In this document: piece by piece, positions 1 to 6,201 of the stretch
Numbering within the stretch: position 1 is the stretch's first letter
Layout of the letters: each line of letters opens with the position of its first letter
Program-made: the position numbers and the translations under genes
From: Alteromonas_F sp964429915
Lineage (GTDB): Bacteria > Pseudomonadota > Gammaproteobacteria > Enterobacterales > Alteromonadaceae
Length of the DNA stretch: 7,659 bases
Assembly: GCA_964429915.1 (NCBI GenBank)
Contig: CAYSDZ010000071.1
Location: 1 to 7,659 of the forward strand
Direction of reading: 5' to 3'
Notes under the pieces: model-generated
The model's input: the letters and a program-made list of their open reading frames with translations, nothing else
Told to the model about the DNA's origin: nothing
The model's database searches: none

Positions 1-47
1 GCCCTTTCACGGCGGTAACAGGGGTTCGAATCCCCTAGGGGACGCCA
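1..47 (+). tRNA. tRNA-Glu (UUC), 3' part
   Basis: This is the 3' portion of a glutamate tRNA; the 5' half lies before the window. The anticodon loop CTTTCAC with anticodon TTC is at the very start, followed by the variable loop, a T-arm with GGTTCGAATCC, an acceptor strand ending GGGGACG and an encoded CCA at 45-47. The sequence matches the gammaproteobacterial tRNA-Glu as I remember it. A rho-independent terminator follows within 4 bp, so this is the last gene of its transcript. Confidence 0.95.
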
Positions 48-50
48 AAT

Positions 51-85
51 AAAAAGCCTCACTTGAAAAAGTGGGGCTTTTTTTA
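51..85 (+). terminator. Rho-independent terminator after tRNA-Glu
   Basis: The stem pairs 51-64 with 69-82, with one G-T wobble, around a GAAA tetraloop at 65-68. A run of T extends to 84. It terminates the tRNA-Glu transcript and separates it from the metallopeptidase operon. Confidence 0.9.
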
Positions 86-163
86 TATTTCCATTTTAAA
101 CACAATGTCGTTTTATCATAAACTGACATATTGACGGTTATCTATTTCAGGTGAAAAAGCAGC

Positions 164-1093
164 ATGAATACATCTTATTCTAAAGGTTACCCAATAGGCC
201 AAGAGGGCCAGCCGTGGGGGCAAGAAGAAAAGCAGCAATGGTTTGAAATGCAAAGCGTGAAACGCAGCTATGCTGAAGAGGTTCTGTCTCGCTTTAGTCA
301 ATGTGTGGCTACGCATGACGTGTTTCAATACGGTGCTTTGCCCATCGATCCTGAACGTTATCCTTTATTTGCGATCCGTCCTCAACAACACAATCCTAGT
401 CTTCCTGATATATTAGTTACTGGGGGCGTTCATGGATATGAAACGAGTGGGGTTCATGGTGCAATCGATTTTGCGTGCAACGACATTAAACAGTATGCAG
501 ATAAAGCAAATATTTACATATTGCCGTGTATTAGTCCTTGGGCTTACGAGACCATTAATCGTTGGGGGCCTAACGCCGTCGATCCGAATCGCAGTTTTTA
601 TTCTGTGTCTGCCTCGCACGAAGCACAACTGGCTATGCAGTGTGTAGCCAACATGAATATAAATCCGTTAATGCATATCGATCTGCATGAAACGACCGAT
701 ACCGACAACTCTGATTTTCGTCCTGCACTTGCGGCTCGCGACGCGGTTCACCAAAGTGTGTGGCAGATCCCGGACGGGTTTTACACCGTTGCTGACACAA
801 AAAAGCCTCAGATAGCATTTCAACAAGCGATTATAGAGCAAGTAAAAAAAGTCACTCATATTGCGCCTGCTGATGAGAATAACGCAATCATTGGCGTTAA
901 AATAAGCAGTGAAGGAGTGATTGATTATGATAAGTCGGCGTTGCATCTTTGCGGCCGTATGACAAACGCGGAATATGTGAGCACGACAGAAGTGTATCCC
1001 GATAGCCCATTAACTCATGCTCAAGAGTGTAACTTAGCTCAAGTAACCGCAGTTAAGGCAGCCATTGATTTTGTGCTGAAAGGAGAAAAATAA
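164..1093 (+). CDS. M14-family zinc metallopeptidase (succinylglutamate desuccinylase/aspartoacylase-like)
   Basis: The 309-residue protein has M14 carboxypeptidase hallmarks. These are a zinc-binding HxxE at H90-E93 within GGVHGYETSG, a DPNR substrate-arginine motif at 140-143, a third zinc histidine in HIDLHE (H171 or H175), and a probable general-base glutamate near E276 in STTEVYPD. It lacks a signal peptide, so it is probably cytosolic. Related proteins hydrolyse amide bonds of small N-acyl or amino-acid conjugates, but the substrate cannot be read from the sequence. It is the first gene of a compact operon, with the DUF1289 gene starting 3 nt after its stop. The ATG at 164 has only a weak AGGTG about 10 nt upstream. 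No strong promoter is visible between the terminator and the start. Confidence is high for the family and low for the substrate. Confidence 0.85.
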   Translation: MNTSYSKGYPIGQEGQPWGQEEKQQWFEMQSVKRSYAEEVLSRFSQCVATHDVFQYGALPIDPERYPLFAIRPQQHNPSLPDILVTGGVHGYETSGVHGAIDFACNDIKQYADKANIYILPCISPWAYETINRWGPNAVDPNRSFYSVSASHEAQLAMQCVANMNINPLMHIDLHETTDTDNSDFRPALAARDAVHQSVWQIPDGFYTVADTKKPQIAFQQAIIEQVKKVTHIAPADENNAIIGVKISSEGVIDYDKSALHLCGRMTNAEYVSTTEVYPDSPLTHAQECNLAQVTAVKAAIDFVLKGEK

Positions 1094-1096
1094 GCG

Positions 1097-1297
1097 ATGT
1101 CGGAAAACAGCATGTTAACAAGCGTAAGTTCTCCCTGTGTTGGAAAATGTTGTTTAGACAACGAGGATGTATGCGTAGGTTGTAAACGCCATTTAGATGA
1201 AATATCGGGTTGGTATTCAGCTAGTAAAGAAGAAAAACGCAATATTCTCGCGAGATGTGTTGAGCGAGGAAATACACAGATCAACGTACAGGACTAA
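1097..1297 (+). CDS. DUF1289 small cysteine-rich protein
   Basis: The 66-residue protein has the DUF1289 signature: SPCVGKC followed by CVGCKR, then EISGW and a basic C-terminal helix. The cysteines, at residues 14, 18, 19, 26 and 29, could bind a metal or an Fe-S cluster. This family includes Escherichia coli YdhL, and its function is not established. An AGGAG at 1081-1085 lies 11 nt before the ATG. The gene sits between the metallopeptidase (3 nt gap) and dusC (2 nt gap), so all three are almost certainly co-transcribed. Its coupling to dusC could mean a role near tRNA modification, but that is only inference from position. Confidence 0.9.
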   Translation: MSENSMLTSVSSPCVGKCCLDNEDVCVGCKRHLDEISGWYSASKEEKRNILARCVERGNTQINVQD

Positions 1298-1299
1298 AT

Positions 1300-2235
1300 T
1301 TGAAAATAGTACTAGCGCCCATGGAAGGGGTAGTAGACCATTTAATGCGAGATATGCTTACTCGCATGGGTGGTTTTGATTTATGTGTGACTGAGTTTGT
1401 TCGGGTTGTTGAACACAAACACAGTAAAAAGACCTTTCTTAAATACTGTCCTGAGTTATTGAATGAAGGGAAAACGTCTGCTGGAGTGCCCGTTAAAGTT
1501 CAATTGTTAGGTCAACATCCGCAATGGTTGGCAGAAAACGCTCAGTTAGCAGTAGAGATGGGCTCACCTGGCATTGACTTAAATTTTGGGTGTCCTGCAA
1601 AAACGGTGAATAAAAGTAAGGGTGGGGCGGTGCTATTGCAACACCCACAAGCCTTATACGACATCGTATCTGAGGTGCGTAGTGCCGTGCCAGCACATCA
1701 GCCGGTCACTGCAAAAATTCGTTTGGGCTACGATGATACCAGTTTGGCATTTGAAAACGCAGATGCCTTAGCGCGTGCAGGGGCATCAGAAATTGTGATA
1801 CATGCCAGAACGAAAAAAGAGGGTTACAAACCACCTGCTCACTGGGATTGGATTGCAAAAATAAAAGCACATATTTCAACACCTCTAATCGCAAATGGTG
1901 AAATATGGAGTAGGGCAGATGCGATACGATGTCAGCAGGCTTCTGATTGCAAGAATTTAATGCTAGGCCGAGGTGCACTAGCACTTCCCAATTTGGCTCG
2001 CTGTATAAAATACAATGATACGAGTATGTCTTGGGCTGAGCTAAAGCAATTGCTCATTGACTATTCAGGGTATGAAATTTTTGGCGATAAAGGGAGGTAC
2101 TACCCCAATCGCATCAAGCAATGGTGCGGGTATTTAAAACGTCAGTATCCTGAGGCCAATCACTTGTTTAATGCCATCAAGCCCTTAAAACAGGCTAGGG
2201 ACATTGTAAATGTGCTAGAAGCACAAACAGTTTGA
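1300..2235 (+). CDS. dusC: tRNA-dihydrouridine(16) synthase DusC
   Basis: This FMN-dependent enzyme reduces uridine 16 in the tRNA D-loop to dihydrouridine using NADPH. The 311-residue product has the Dus TIM-barrel start (KIVLAPMEGVVDHLMRD), the catalytic cysteine C98 in DLNFGCPAKTVNKSKGGA, a phosphate/FMN-binding region (ANGEIW and GRGALALPNLA) and the DusC-type stretch GYKPPAHWDWIA. The length is full for DusC. I chose the TTG start at 1300 because the next ATG (1321) would remove the conserved barrel start. An AGG at 1290-1292 sits at suitable spacing, inside the end of the DUF1289 gene. It is the last gene of the operon, with a terminator 10 nt downstream. Confidence 0.95.
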   Translation: MKIVLAPMEGVVDHLMRDMLTRMGGFDLCVTEFVRVVEHKHSKKTFLKYCPELLNEGKTSAGVPVKVQLLGQHPQWLAENAQLAVEMGSPGIDLNFGCPAKTVNKSKGGAVLLQHPQALYDIVSEVRSAVPAHQPVTAKIRLGYDDTSLAFENADALARAGASEIVIHARTKKEGYKPPAHWDWIAKIKAHISTPLIANGEIWSRADAIRCQQASDCKNLMLGRGALALPNLARCIKYNDTSMSWAELKQLLIDYSGYEIFGDKGRYYPNRIKQWCGYLKRQYPEANHLFNAIKPLKQARDIVNVLEAQTV

Positions 2236-2245
2236 CCTAAAATAA

Positions 2246-2276
2246 AAAACGGCTCCTTTTAAGAGCCGTTTTGGTA
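2246..2276. terminator. Bidirectional rho-independent terminator
   Basis: AAAACGGCTC (2246-2255) pairs perfectly with GAGCCGTTTT (2263-2272) around a 7-nt loop. On the plus strand it ends the dusC operon. On the minus strand the stem is followed by a T-rich tract, so it can also end the convergent DUF3718 gene. Confidence 0.9.
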
Positions 2277-2338
2277 TGCAGAGTATTCACTCTACGACCA
2301 TGTTGAACTGGTCTGTTAAATCAATCTTAGACTTTACT

Positions 2339-2734
2339 TTACATTCTTTCTTGCAGCGCAGACGCAATCGGACTTGAGTCATGGCCATTTTCGGAAATCC
2401 ATGCAACTAACGTTTTACCATCTTGCTCTGGTGAACCTAAATCAGACTTAGGCATTTTCTTAATAAGAAGTGAGCCTGCACCAACCGAATCATTGATAAC
2501 CGCCGTTCTTATCAAGCTATTTCCATCACAAGTGATTCCAGGATAGATATCTTTAAGTTTCAAGCGGTAATCTGTCTGAACTAGGCGAAGTTTTTTTCGT
2601 AACTCCCCCGTGTCGTCTGCCTGAACGATAGTACAGATATTGGCTAGGTCTTCATTCACATCTGCGTGAACAGGCATTGAAAAACCAGCAGTGGTAAGGG
2701 CGATAAAAAGTGAAGTTTTAACTATTTTCAACAT
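2339..2734 (-). CDS. Secreted DUF3718 protein
   Basis: The 131-residue protein starts with a Sec signal peptide: positively charged MLKIVK, a hydrophobic core to about residue 20, and likely cleavage after VHA (residue 24). The mature part resembles DUF3718, with an NICxxVxxDD segment, LRxxLR, LKDIYPGITCDGxSLIRxA and a run toward KKMP. Cysteines C34 and C69 could form a disulfide in the periplasm. The function of the family is unknown. A good Shine-Dalgarno (GAGG) precedes the ATG by 7 nt on the minus strand. The gene stands alone, convergent with dusC, and shares the terminator at 2246-2276. The remaining C-terminal residues are not recognisable. Confidence 0.85.
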   Translation of the reverse strand: MLKIVKTSLFIALTTAGFSMPVHADVNEDLANICTIVQADDTGELRKKLRLVQTDYRLKLKDIYPGITCDGNSLIRTAVINDSVGAGSLLIKKMPKSDLGSPEQDGKTLVAWISENGHDSSPIASALQERM

Positions 2735-2997
2735 GGTTAACCTCGTTTAACTATTTAGTAGATTAATAAAAAGGGTTTGTGTTTGCTTGATGAGTATTAA
2801 AGAGCAACCTAGATGAACATAAAATAGTAAGGTTAATTATTAGGTATGATATTTAATACCAGAGAAAAGAGAGGGAAAATGGGTCTTGTGAAATGAGTGC
2901 GGTCTGTAAAAAGAGGCGATTTGTGATGTTATTTCGAGCTAATTGTACGTATATCAAGCAAACAAAACAAAGGCAGTAAAAAAAACAAAAACTAAGC
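2735..2997. other. AT-rich intergenic region with a long-spaced inverted repeat
   Basis: No gene is supported between the DUF3718 start and the tRNA-fMet promoter. The region should carry the DUF3718 promoter, but I see no convincing pair of boxes. It holds a perfect 12-bp inverted repeat (TGTTTGCTTGAT at 2780-2791 and its complement at 2953-2964) and a smaller one (GGTAT 2843-2847 with ATACC 2856-2860). Confidence 0.6.
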
Positions 2998-3032
2998 TTG
3001 CTTGCTGCATTTCGGTATGTATAATACGCCCC
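2998..3032 (+). promoter_or_regulatory. Promoter of tRNA-fMet
   Basis: A -35-like TTGCTT (2998-3003) and a consensus TATAAT (3020-3025) are separated by 16 bp. They are followed by a GC-rich discriminator (ACGCCCC), typical of growth-rate or stringently controlled stable-RNA promoters. Transcription would start near 3032, leaving a leader of about 50 nt before the mature tRNA. Confidence 0.8.
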
Positions 3033-3084
3033 ACTTGAGCAGCTTCTGAGTAAAAACAGTCTCTAATCAAGCAATAAATTCGGA

Positions 3085-3139
<55 letters not shown>

Positions 3140-3161
<22 letters not shown>

Positions 3162-3600
3162 ATTCTATCTATGTGAGCTTCGGCCCCATTGATAGGTTGA
3201 TTATCATTCGATGCATCCAAGCATAATCTATTTAAGTCATTCATATCTCTTGCCTCCAAAGACATATTCAATATTGCGGCTAAGTCCCCAAACAAATCGA
3301 TCCGAAGGCCTTTAGCACCCTCCTCTGGGGTGAGTACTACTTTGTCAATAAGACCTCTCAGATACTCTGATGCTTCTGAGCGTGTCTCGTCTGCTCCCAA
3401 AGAACGCTTTAAATTATTAATTGCCTGCTGATAGCGTGATGCCATGGCTGGATGGACTATAGGTTTCATAGCATGCTTAAACGATAATGATTTCTCTGCC
3501 TTCTCAATGCGTTCTGAAATGGCCTCGAGATCATCTTTTACCAAATTTGCAGGAATTCCATCTTTGATAGCTTGTATAAGACGTTTTATTTCAGCACTTT
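3140..3600 (-). pseudogene. Large serine recombinase, C-terminal remnant
   Basis: The reading frame encodes about 153 residues resembling the extreme C-terminus of large serine recombinases: AEIKRLIQAIKDGIP, a coiled helix (ISERIEKAEKSL), HPAMASRYQQAINNLKRSL, then EASEYLRGLIDKVVLTPEEG and LRIDLFGDLAAIL. The family is normally about 500-600 residues. The catalytic-serine resolvase domain and most of the recombinase domain are missing, because a stop codon and AT-rich sequence lie immediately 5' of 3600. The conserved frame extends upstream of the TTG at 3544, so no start is credible and I treat it as a broken gene. The 3' end lies inside tRNA-fMet. The frame ends in GCGSWI, whereas a frame shifted by one nucleotide reads VAGAGFEPTTFGL, the tRNA-derived tail common in such recombinases, so a small frameshift near the end is likely. 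Confidence 0.8.
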
Positions 3601-3646
3601 AAATATTTATTAGAATTTTCTACTATAAAAAAATGTGTCCCAGTTT
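3601..3646. other. AT-rich deletion junction
   Basis: About 46 bp of AT-rich sequence with no coding potential separates the small coupled gene from the recombinase remnant. An intact module would have the recombinase N-terminal coding region here. I infer a deletion of over 1 kb with an endpoint in this stretch. A TGTGTCCCAG motif at 3633-3642 could be the end of a lost insertion sequence, but no second end or target duplication is visible. Confidence 0.45.
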
Positions 3647-3850
3647 TTAAATGTCTGTGGGTTCGAATCCTGTATCCTTTTCTGCAATTTTTATAGCACG
3701 GTTTAGGGTTTTAACTTTATCTTTTCTGTTCTGGTATTCTTTTTCAAGGCGCTCGAATATCGGCAGGTATTTATCGCCATATCGAGCCACAATTTTAGCA
3801 GCCTGATGATACGCCCTTTTAATTTGTGCCAAGCTTAATTGATCACTCAT
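3647..3850 (-). CDS. Small helical protein of integration module, function unknown
   Basis: The product is 67 residues from the ATG at 3850, which has an AGAGGGG ribosome site 4-7 nt upstream. A longer form from 3895 is possible but would overlap the alpA-like gene much more. The protein is mostly predicted helix and charged: an LAQIKRAYHQAAKIVARYG segment, then LPIFERLEKEYQNRKDKV and a lysine-rich end. Its start overlaps the stop of the upstream gene by 8 nt (ATGAGTGA), indicating translational coupling. I recall similar small genes between an AlpA-like gene and a recombinase in integrative elements, but know no function. The last residues (TGFEPTDI) resemble tRNA-derived integrase tails and may be foreign to the original protein. 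Confidence 0.6.
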   Translation of the reverse strand: MSDQLSLAQIKRAYHQAAKIVARYGDKYLPIFERLEKEYQNRKDKVKTLNRAIKIAEKDTGFEPTDI

Positions 3851-4127
3851 GCAGCCCCCTCTGGTGATAGAGGTGTGGGCACTTAATCCATTCATGCAGG
3901 TCTTTTAGATAAAACGCCTCTCTAATACTCTTGCCCTTTGAGCACAAAGTTCTTGGCTTTGGAAAAGTACCGCAATTAATGCGTCTTACTATTTCTTGTT
4001 TAGGAAGGCCACATAAACGCGCAGCAAGCTTGAGTGGGATAAGTGCATTACTCTGGACCATAAGCGCAGCTGTAACTTGCGCTTCAAAATCTGATTTAAT
4101 GCTTTTGCCATTTAACAATTCATCCAT
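3843..4127 (-). CDS. AlpA-like helix-turn-helix regulator/excisionase-like protein
   Basis: The 94-residue protein contains a winged-helix AlpA/MerR-like DNA-binding segment at about residues 29-82: LIPLKLAARLCGLPKQEIVRRI, the GTFPKPRTL turn, and a C-terminal FYLKDLHEWI. This layout is typical of the small AlpA-type proteins that regulate integrase genes or act as directionality factors in integrative elements. The extra 28 N-terminal residues are not recognised. A GGGAAG lies upstream of the ATG at 4127, and a second in-frame start is not needed. Its stop overlaps the next gene's start. With the recombinase remnant it forms a former integration module. Whether it still regulates anything is unknown. 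Confidence 0.75.
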   Translation of the reverse strand: MDELLNGKSIKSDFEAQVTAALMVQSNALIPLKLAARLCGLPKQEIVRRINCGTFPKPRTLCSKGKSIREAFYLKDLHEWIKCPHLYHQRGLHE

Positions 4128-4147
4128 GGGGGCTTCCCTGTTTAAAA

Positions 4148-4178
4148 GAAGCGGTTACAGCAAATGCTGCATCGCTTC
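4148..4178 (-). terminator. Nested hairpin, possible hipBA terminator
   Basis: GAAGCG (4148-4153) pairs with CGCTTC (4173-4178), and inside it CAGCA (4158-4162) pairs with TGCTG (4165-4169). On the minus strand the stem is followed by TTTT then AAA. It lies 118 bp downstream of hipA and 21 bp upstream of the alpA-like start, so it could end the hipBA transcript or act as an operator or leader structure for the integration module. Confidence 0.45.
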
Positions 4179-4209
4179 CTTGCACCCATGTTTGAAAATT
4201 AGCTACGTG

Positions 4210-4224
4210 CCTGTTGGTAACAGG
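4210..4224. repeat. Perfect short palindrome CCTGTT-GGT-AACAGG
   Basis: A 6-bp perfect inverted repeat with a 3-nt spacer lies in the 168-bp gap between hipA and the alpA-like gene. The position fits an operator for the alpA-like promoter. No clear -35/-10 pair is visible, so this is only a candidate. Confidence 0.4.
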
Positions 4225-4295
4225 TAATCGCTTTCTCAGAATTGAGCCACGTATCTATTAATATCATACGCGGTGTATCTTAATTATTCGTTAAC

Positions 4296-5573
4296 TTACT
4301 TTGTGGCCTCGATCTTAAAATCGTCCTGAAGCTTGCCCCAATGCGCTCTAAGGCCTTCTTTATGCGATTCATCCATCGGTAACGCTTTCAGAGCCTCAGG
4401 CCATGACGCTCTCGCTTTGCTCATTGTATCGTCTAAGTGTGGCTTTATCGCTCGCCACGGAATGCCTGACTTATTTGCCCATGACTGAAAATGCGCCATG
4501 GTGACAGCATACCATTCTTTGGTTTTACCTAGGTTTAATGCGAATTGGGTTTCGTTTTCGATATAGACATTGGTTGTGACTATATCGTAGGCAGGAGACA
4601 GCCGTGGCATAGTCTTGTCTGGATACAGAAAGCTCCAGTTCTTGAGGTGTGCATCACCATTGGCTAGTAGAATATTCACCAGTAATCGCCTTGCGAACTG
4701 TTGAGCGTCGGCAAGCCCGTCGCCAGAAAAGTCATAAATGACTTTGCCGATATTCTCGTAATTAGCCGAAGTGTATTTTTCGTGTGGGTACTTCACCAGA
4801 ATTTGTGCGAAGTCTTCCATGTGAATACGTTGATTTTCTTCACGATCAAATCGCTTGATAGCAAAGGCCTGTTTTTCATCAGGCAAGTTAATCTGCGGTA
4901 GGTTATCTAATTTATCCAAATCTACGAGTTTGATTTCAGGTATATCAACTCCGGCCAAAGCGGCCAATGACATTGCCGTGTATTCGTTCAGCGGCACAAA
5001 TTTATGCTTGGTTGAAGGCGTTTTGATAATCCAATCGCCCAACACATCACCTTTTGACAAGTTATAGCGCCCATCCTTCTCCTTCATGGAAAATTTCATT
5101 TGCACGCCAGCCAAGGAAAATTTGTTTTCGTGCTTGGCTTTATCGAACTTTACCGCTTTAGCTCTTCCATGCGTACTTAGAACATAATCAGGAACATCCT
5201 CAGGTTCCATTGGCGCAGCTTCGATTGCCCCCGGTAAGTCTTCACCAAGATACGAGAGAATGTGAAATTCATTATCTACATGCACTTTCAGACCTTGTAC
5301 GATCAGCTCGCGTAATGATCCCTCTGGTAACAAGTTTGAAAGCACAGGATGCAACCGTTGATTCCGCGCCCATGGCGCAGCCATGAGCTTGTTCGCATTC
5401 GGAAACGCGGGATGAGTAATCAGGCTGAATGTCGGGCGATCAGGATCGTTTTTAAATGAGTCTGCAATGCTCAAGACATTTCGACCATTTTTAAACCCTG
5501 CGAGATAGCCGATAAGCACGCCATGAATTGAGAGCTGTAGAACATTTACTTCATCATTGCTTTCTGTGCTCAT
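4296..5573 (-). CDS. hipA: HipA-family serine/threonine kinase toxin
   Basis: The 425-residue protein has the HipA layout. The N-terminal subdomain carries LSNLLPEGSLREL (78-90). The Gly-rich/phosphoserine loop is KFSLAGVQMKFSM, with S153 matching the autophosphorylated serine of E. coli HipA. The likely ATP-binding lysine is K184 in WIIKTPS, followed by AIKRFDR at 238-244. The catalytic loop is NGDAHLKNWS, with D307, and the metal-binding aspartate is D330 in LSPAYDIV. All kinase residues I can check are present, so it is probably active. In E. coli, HipA phosphorylates glutamyl-tRNA synthetase and halts translation; the target here is unknown. Its ATG overlaps the hipB stop (ATGA), and an AGGAG 7 nt upstream gives it a strong ribosome site. 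Neutralisation and autorepression would come from HipB. Confidence 0.93.
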   Translation of the reverse strand: MSTESNDEVNVLQLSIHGVLIGYLAGFKNGRNVLSIADSFKNDPDRPTFSLITHPAFPNANKLMAAPWARNQRLHPVLSNLLPEGSLRELIVQGLKVHVDNEFHILSYLGEDLPGAIEAAPMEPEDVPDYVLSTHGRAKAVKFDKAKHENKFSLAGVQMKFSMKEKDGRYNLSKGDVLGDWIIKTPSTKHKFVPLNEYTAMSLAALAGVDIPEIKLVDLDKLDNLPQINLPDEKQAFAIKRFDREENQRIHMEDFAQILVKYPHEKYTSANYENIGKVIYDFSGDGLADAQQFARRLLVNILLANGDAHLKNWSFLYPDKTMPRLSPAYDIVTTNVYIENETQFALNLGKTKEWYAVTMAHFQSWANKSGIPWRAIKPHLDDTMSKARASWPEALKALPMDESHKEGLRAHWGKLQDDFKIEATK

Positions 5574-5905
5574 TCATTCTCTCCTAGCAGACCCTGCCAT
5601 GGATCATCGGCCAGTGGGTTACTTTGTTCTTTTCCCGTCTTGCTTGGCTTGATTGGTGTCTCAGTTGATGGCGGGTTATCGTCGGCCAGTACCGCCAGCA
5701 CAGCATTCAATTTTTCTTGTGGTATCAGCAGCAACTCACTTTTAAGCCCCTTAGCGACTAGCTCAAGAGTATCAAGCCGTGGGTTGCCCTTGGATTCCAA
5801 GCGCTGATATTGCTGGCGCGATATACCAACGCGCAGCATCATATCGTGCTGCTTAAGCTTTAATGCGATACGGCGTTTTTTGATCTGTTCGAGCAGTGAA
5901 TTCAT
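5570..5905 (-). CDS. hipB: HipB-family Xre antitoxin
   Basis: The 111-residue protein has an Xre-type helix-turn-helix (about residues 7-62): IKKRRIALKLKQHDMMLRVGISRQQYQRLE, then RLDTLELVAKGL and ELLLIP. A 40-residue polar, proline-rich tail (PSTETPIKPSK, then DPWQGLL) follows. It is likely disordered and may be the part that touches HipA. As in other hipBA loci, HipB should bind palindromic operators and neutralise HipA. Four such sites lie immediately upstream. The ATG at 5905 lacks a visible Shine-Dalgarno, unlike hipA, and one operator copy occupies the position where a ribosome site would be. Confidence 0.9.
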   Translation of the reverse strand: MNSLLEQIKKRRIALKLKQHDMMLRVGISRQQYQRLESKGNPRLDTLELVAKGLKSELLLIPQEKLNAVLAVLADDNPPSTETPIKPSKTGKEQSNPLADDPWQGLLGENE

Positions 5906-5908
5906 GAT

Positions 5909-5924
5909 GAAACATATATGTTGC
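5909..5924. promoter_or_regulatory. HipB operator-like site 1
   Basis: GAAACATATATGTTGC contains the perfect 12-bp palindrome AACATATATGTT. It lies 4 bp before the hipB start codon, in the leader. Confidence 0.75.
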
Positions 5925-5937
5925 TATTTATCATTAA

Positions 5938-5953
5938 GAAACATATTAGTTTC
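5938..5953. promoter_or_regulatory. HipB operator-like site 2
   Basis: GAAACATATTAGTTTC has perfect GAAAC/GTTTC arms. It overlaps the -10 box and is 29 bp from site 1. Confidence 0.75.
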
Positions 5954-5971
5954 TTTTTTTTGCTTTGGCAA
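5943..5971 (-). promoter_or_regulatory. hipBA promoter
   Basis: On the minus strand TTGCCA (5966-5971) and TAATAT (5943-5948) are separated by 17 bp, close to sigma-70 consensus. The -35 box overlaps operator 3 and the -10 box lies in operator 2, so a repressor bound to either would block RNA polymerase. Transcription would start near 5936, leaving a leader of about 31 nt that contains operator 1. Confidence 0.75.
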
Positions 5972-5983
5972 CATATAAGTTGC
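5968..5983. promoter_or_regulatory. HipB operator-like site 3
   Basis: GCAACATATAAGTTGC has perfect GCAAC/GTTGC arms. It overlaps the -35 box and is 30 bp from site 2. Confidence 0.75.
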
Positions 5984-6016
5984 TTTGTCGAGATTAAAGC
6001 ATTTTAGATATAAAAA

Positions 6017-6032
6017 GAAGCATATATGTTGC
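6017..6032. promoter_or_regulatory. HipB operator-like site 4
   Basis: GAAGCATATATGTTGC shares the conserved right half-site TATGTTGC with sites 1 and 3 and has a degenerate left arm. It is 49 bp from site 3, upstream of the promoter. Confidence 0.6.
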
Positions 6033-6115
6033 TTTTATCGAGGTAGTTTTATGTGCTGCTGTTCGCTTATTGTGTTCATTTTGAGGCGAGCCAAATCTCA
6101 AAGCCCTAAAAGCCC

Positions 6116-6175
6116 CCAGCCAGTTTTCCCAATTTGCAAAGCAAGCAGCGCAAAGCGCTACGGAAAACTGACTGG
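6116..6175. repeat. T-shaped cruciform / three-way-junction inverted repeat
   Basis: CCAGCCAGTTTTCC (6116-6129) is complementary to 6162-6175 with one mismatch, which becomes a G-U pair in a minus-strand RNA. Inside are two small hairpins with the same AAA loop: TTGC-AAA-GCAA (6134-6144) and AGCGC-AAA-GCGCT (6147-6159). The whole folds as a stem with two side arms. Such shapes occur in replication origins, viral terminal repeats and structured RNAs. No function is known here. Confidence 0.75.
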
Positions 6176-6201
6176 CCGCCAAGCCCGCCCTATATGATCT
6201 A

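Noticed and set aside
3544..3546. TTG start at 3544 as a real start for a 134-residue protein
   Set aside because: Conserved recombinase sequence continues in frame upstream to 3600, so this is an internal codon of a truncated gene.
3625..3650. Insertion sequence terminus (TGTGTCCCAG)
   Set aside because: There is only one possible end, no transposase and no target duplication.
3655..3680. tRNA gene 3' end
   Set aside because: A T-arm-like GTTCGAATC is present, but no acceptor stem, anticodon arm or CCA end can be built around it. It also lies in the small minus-strand gene.
6116..6175. Integron attC site
   Set aside because: The structure is hairpin-like, but the core sites RYYYAAC and GTTRRRY are absent at the ends, there is no cassette layout and no integron integrase.
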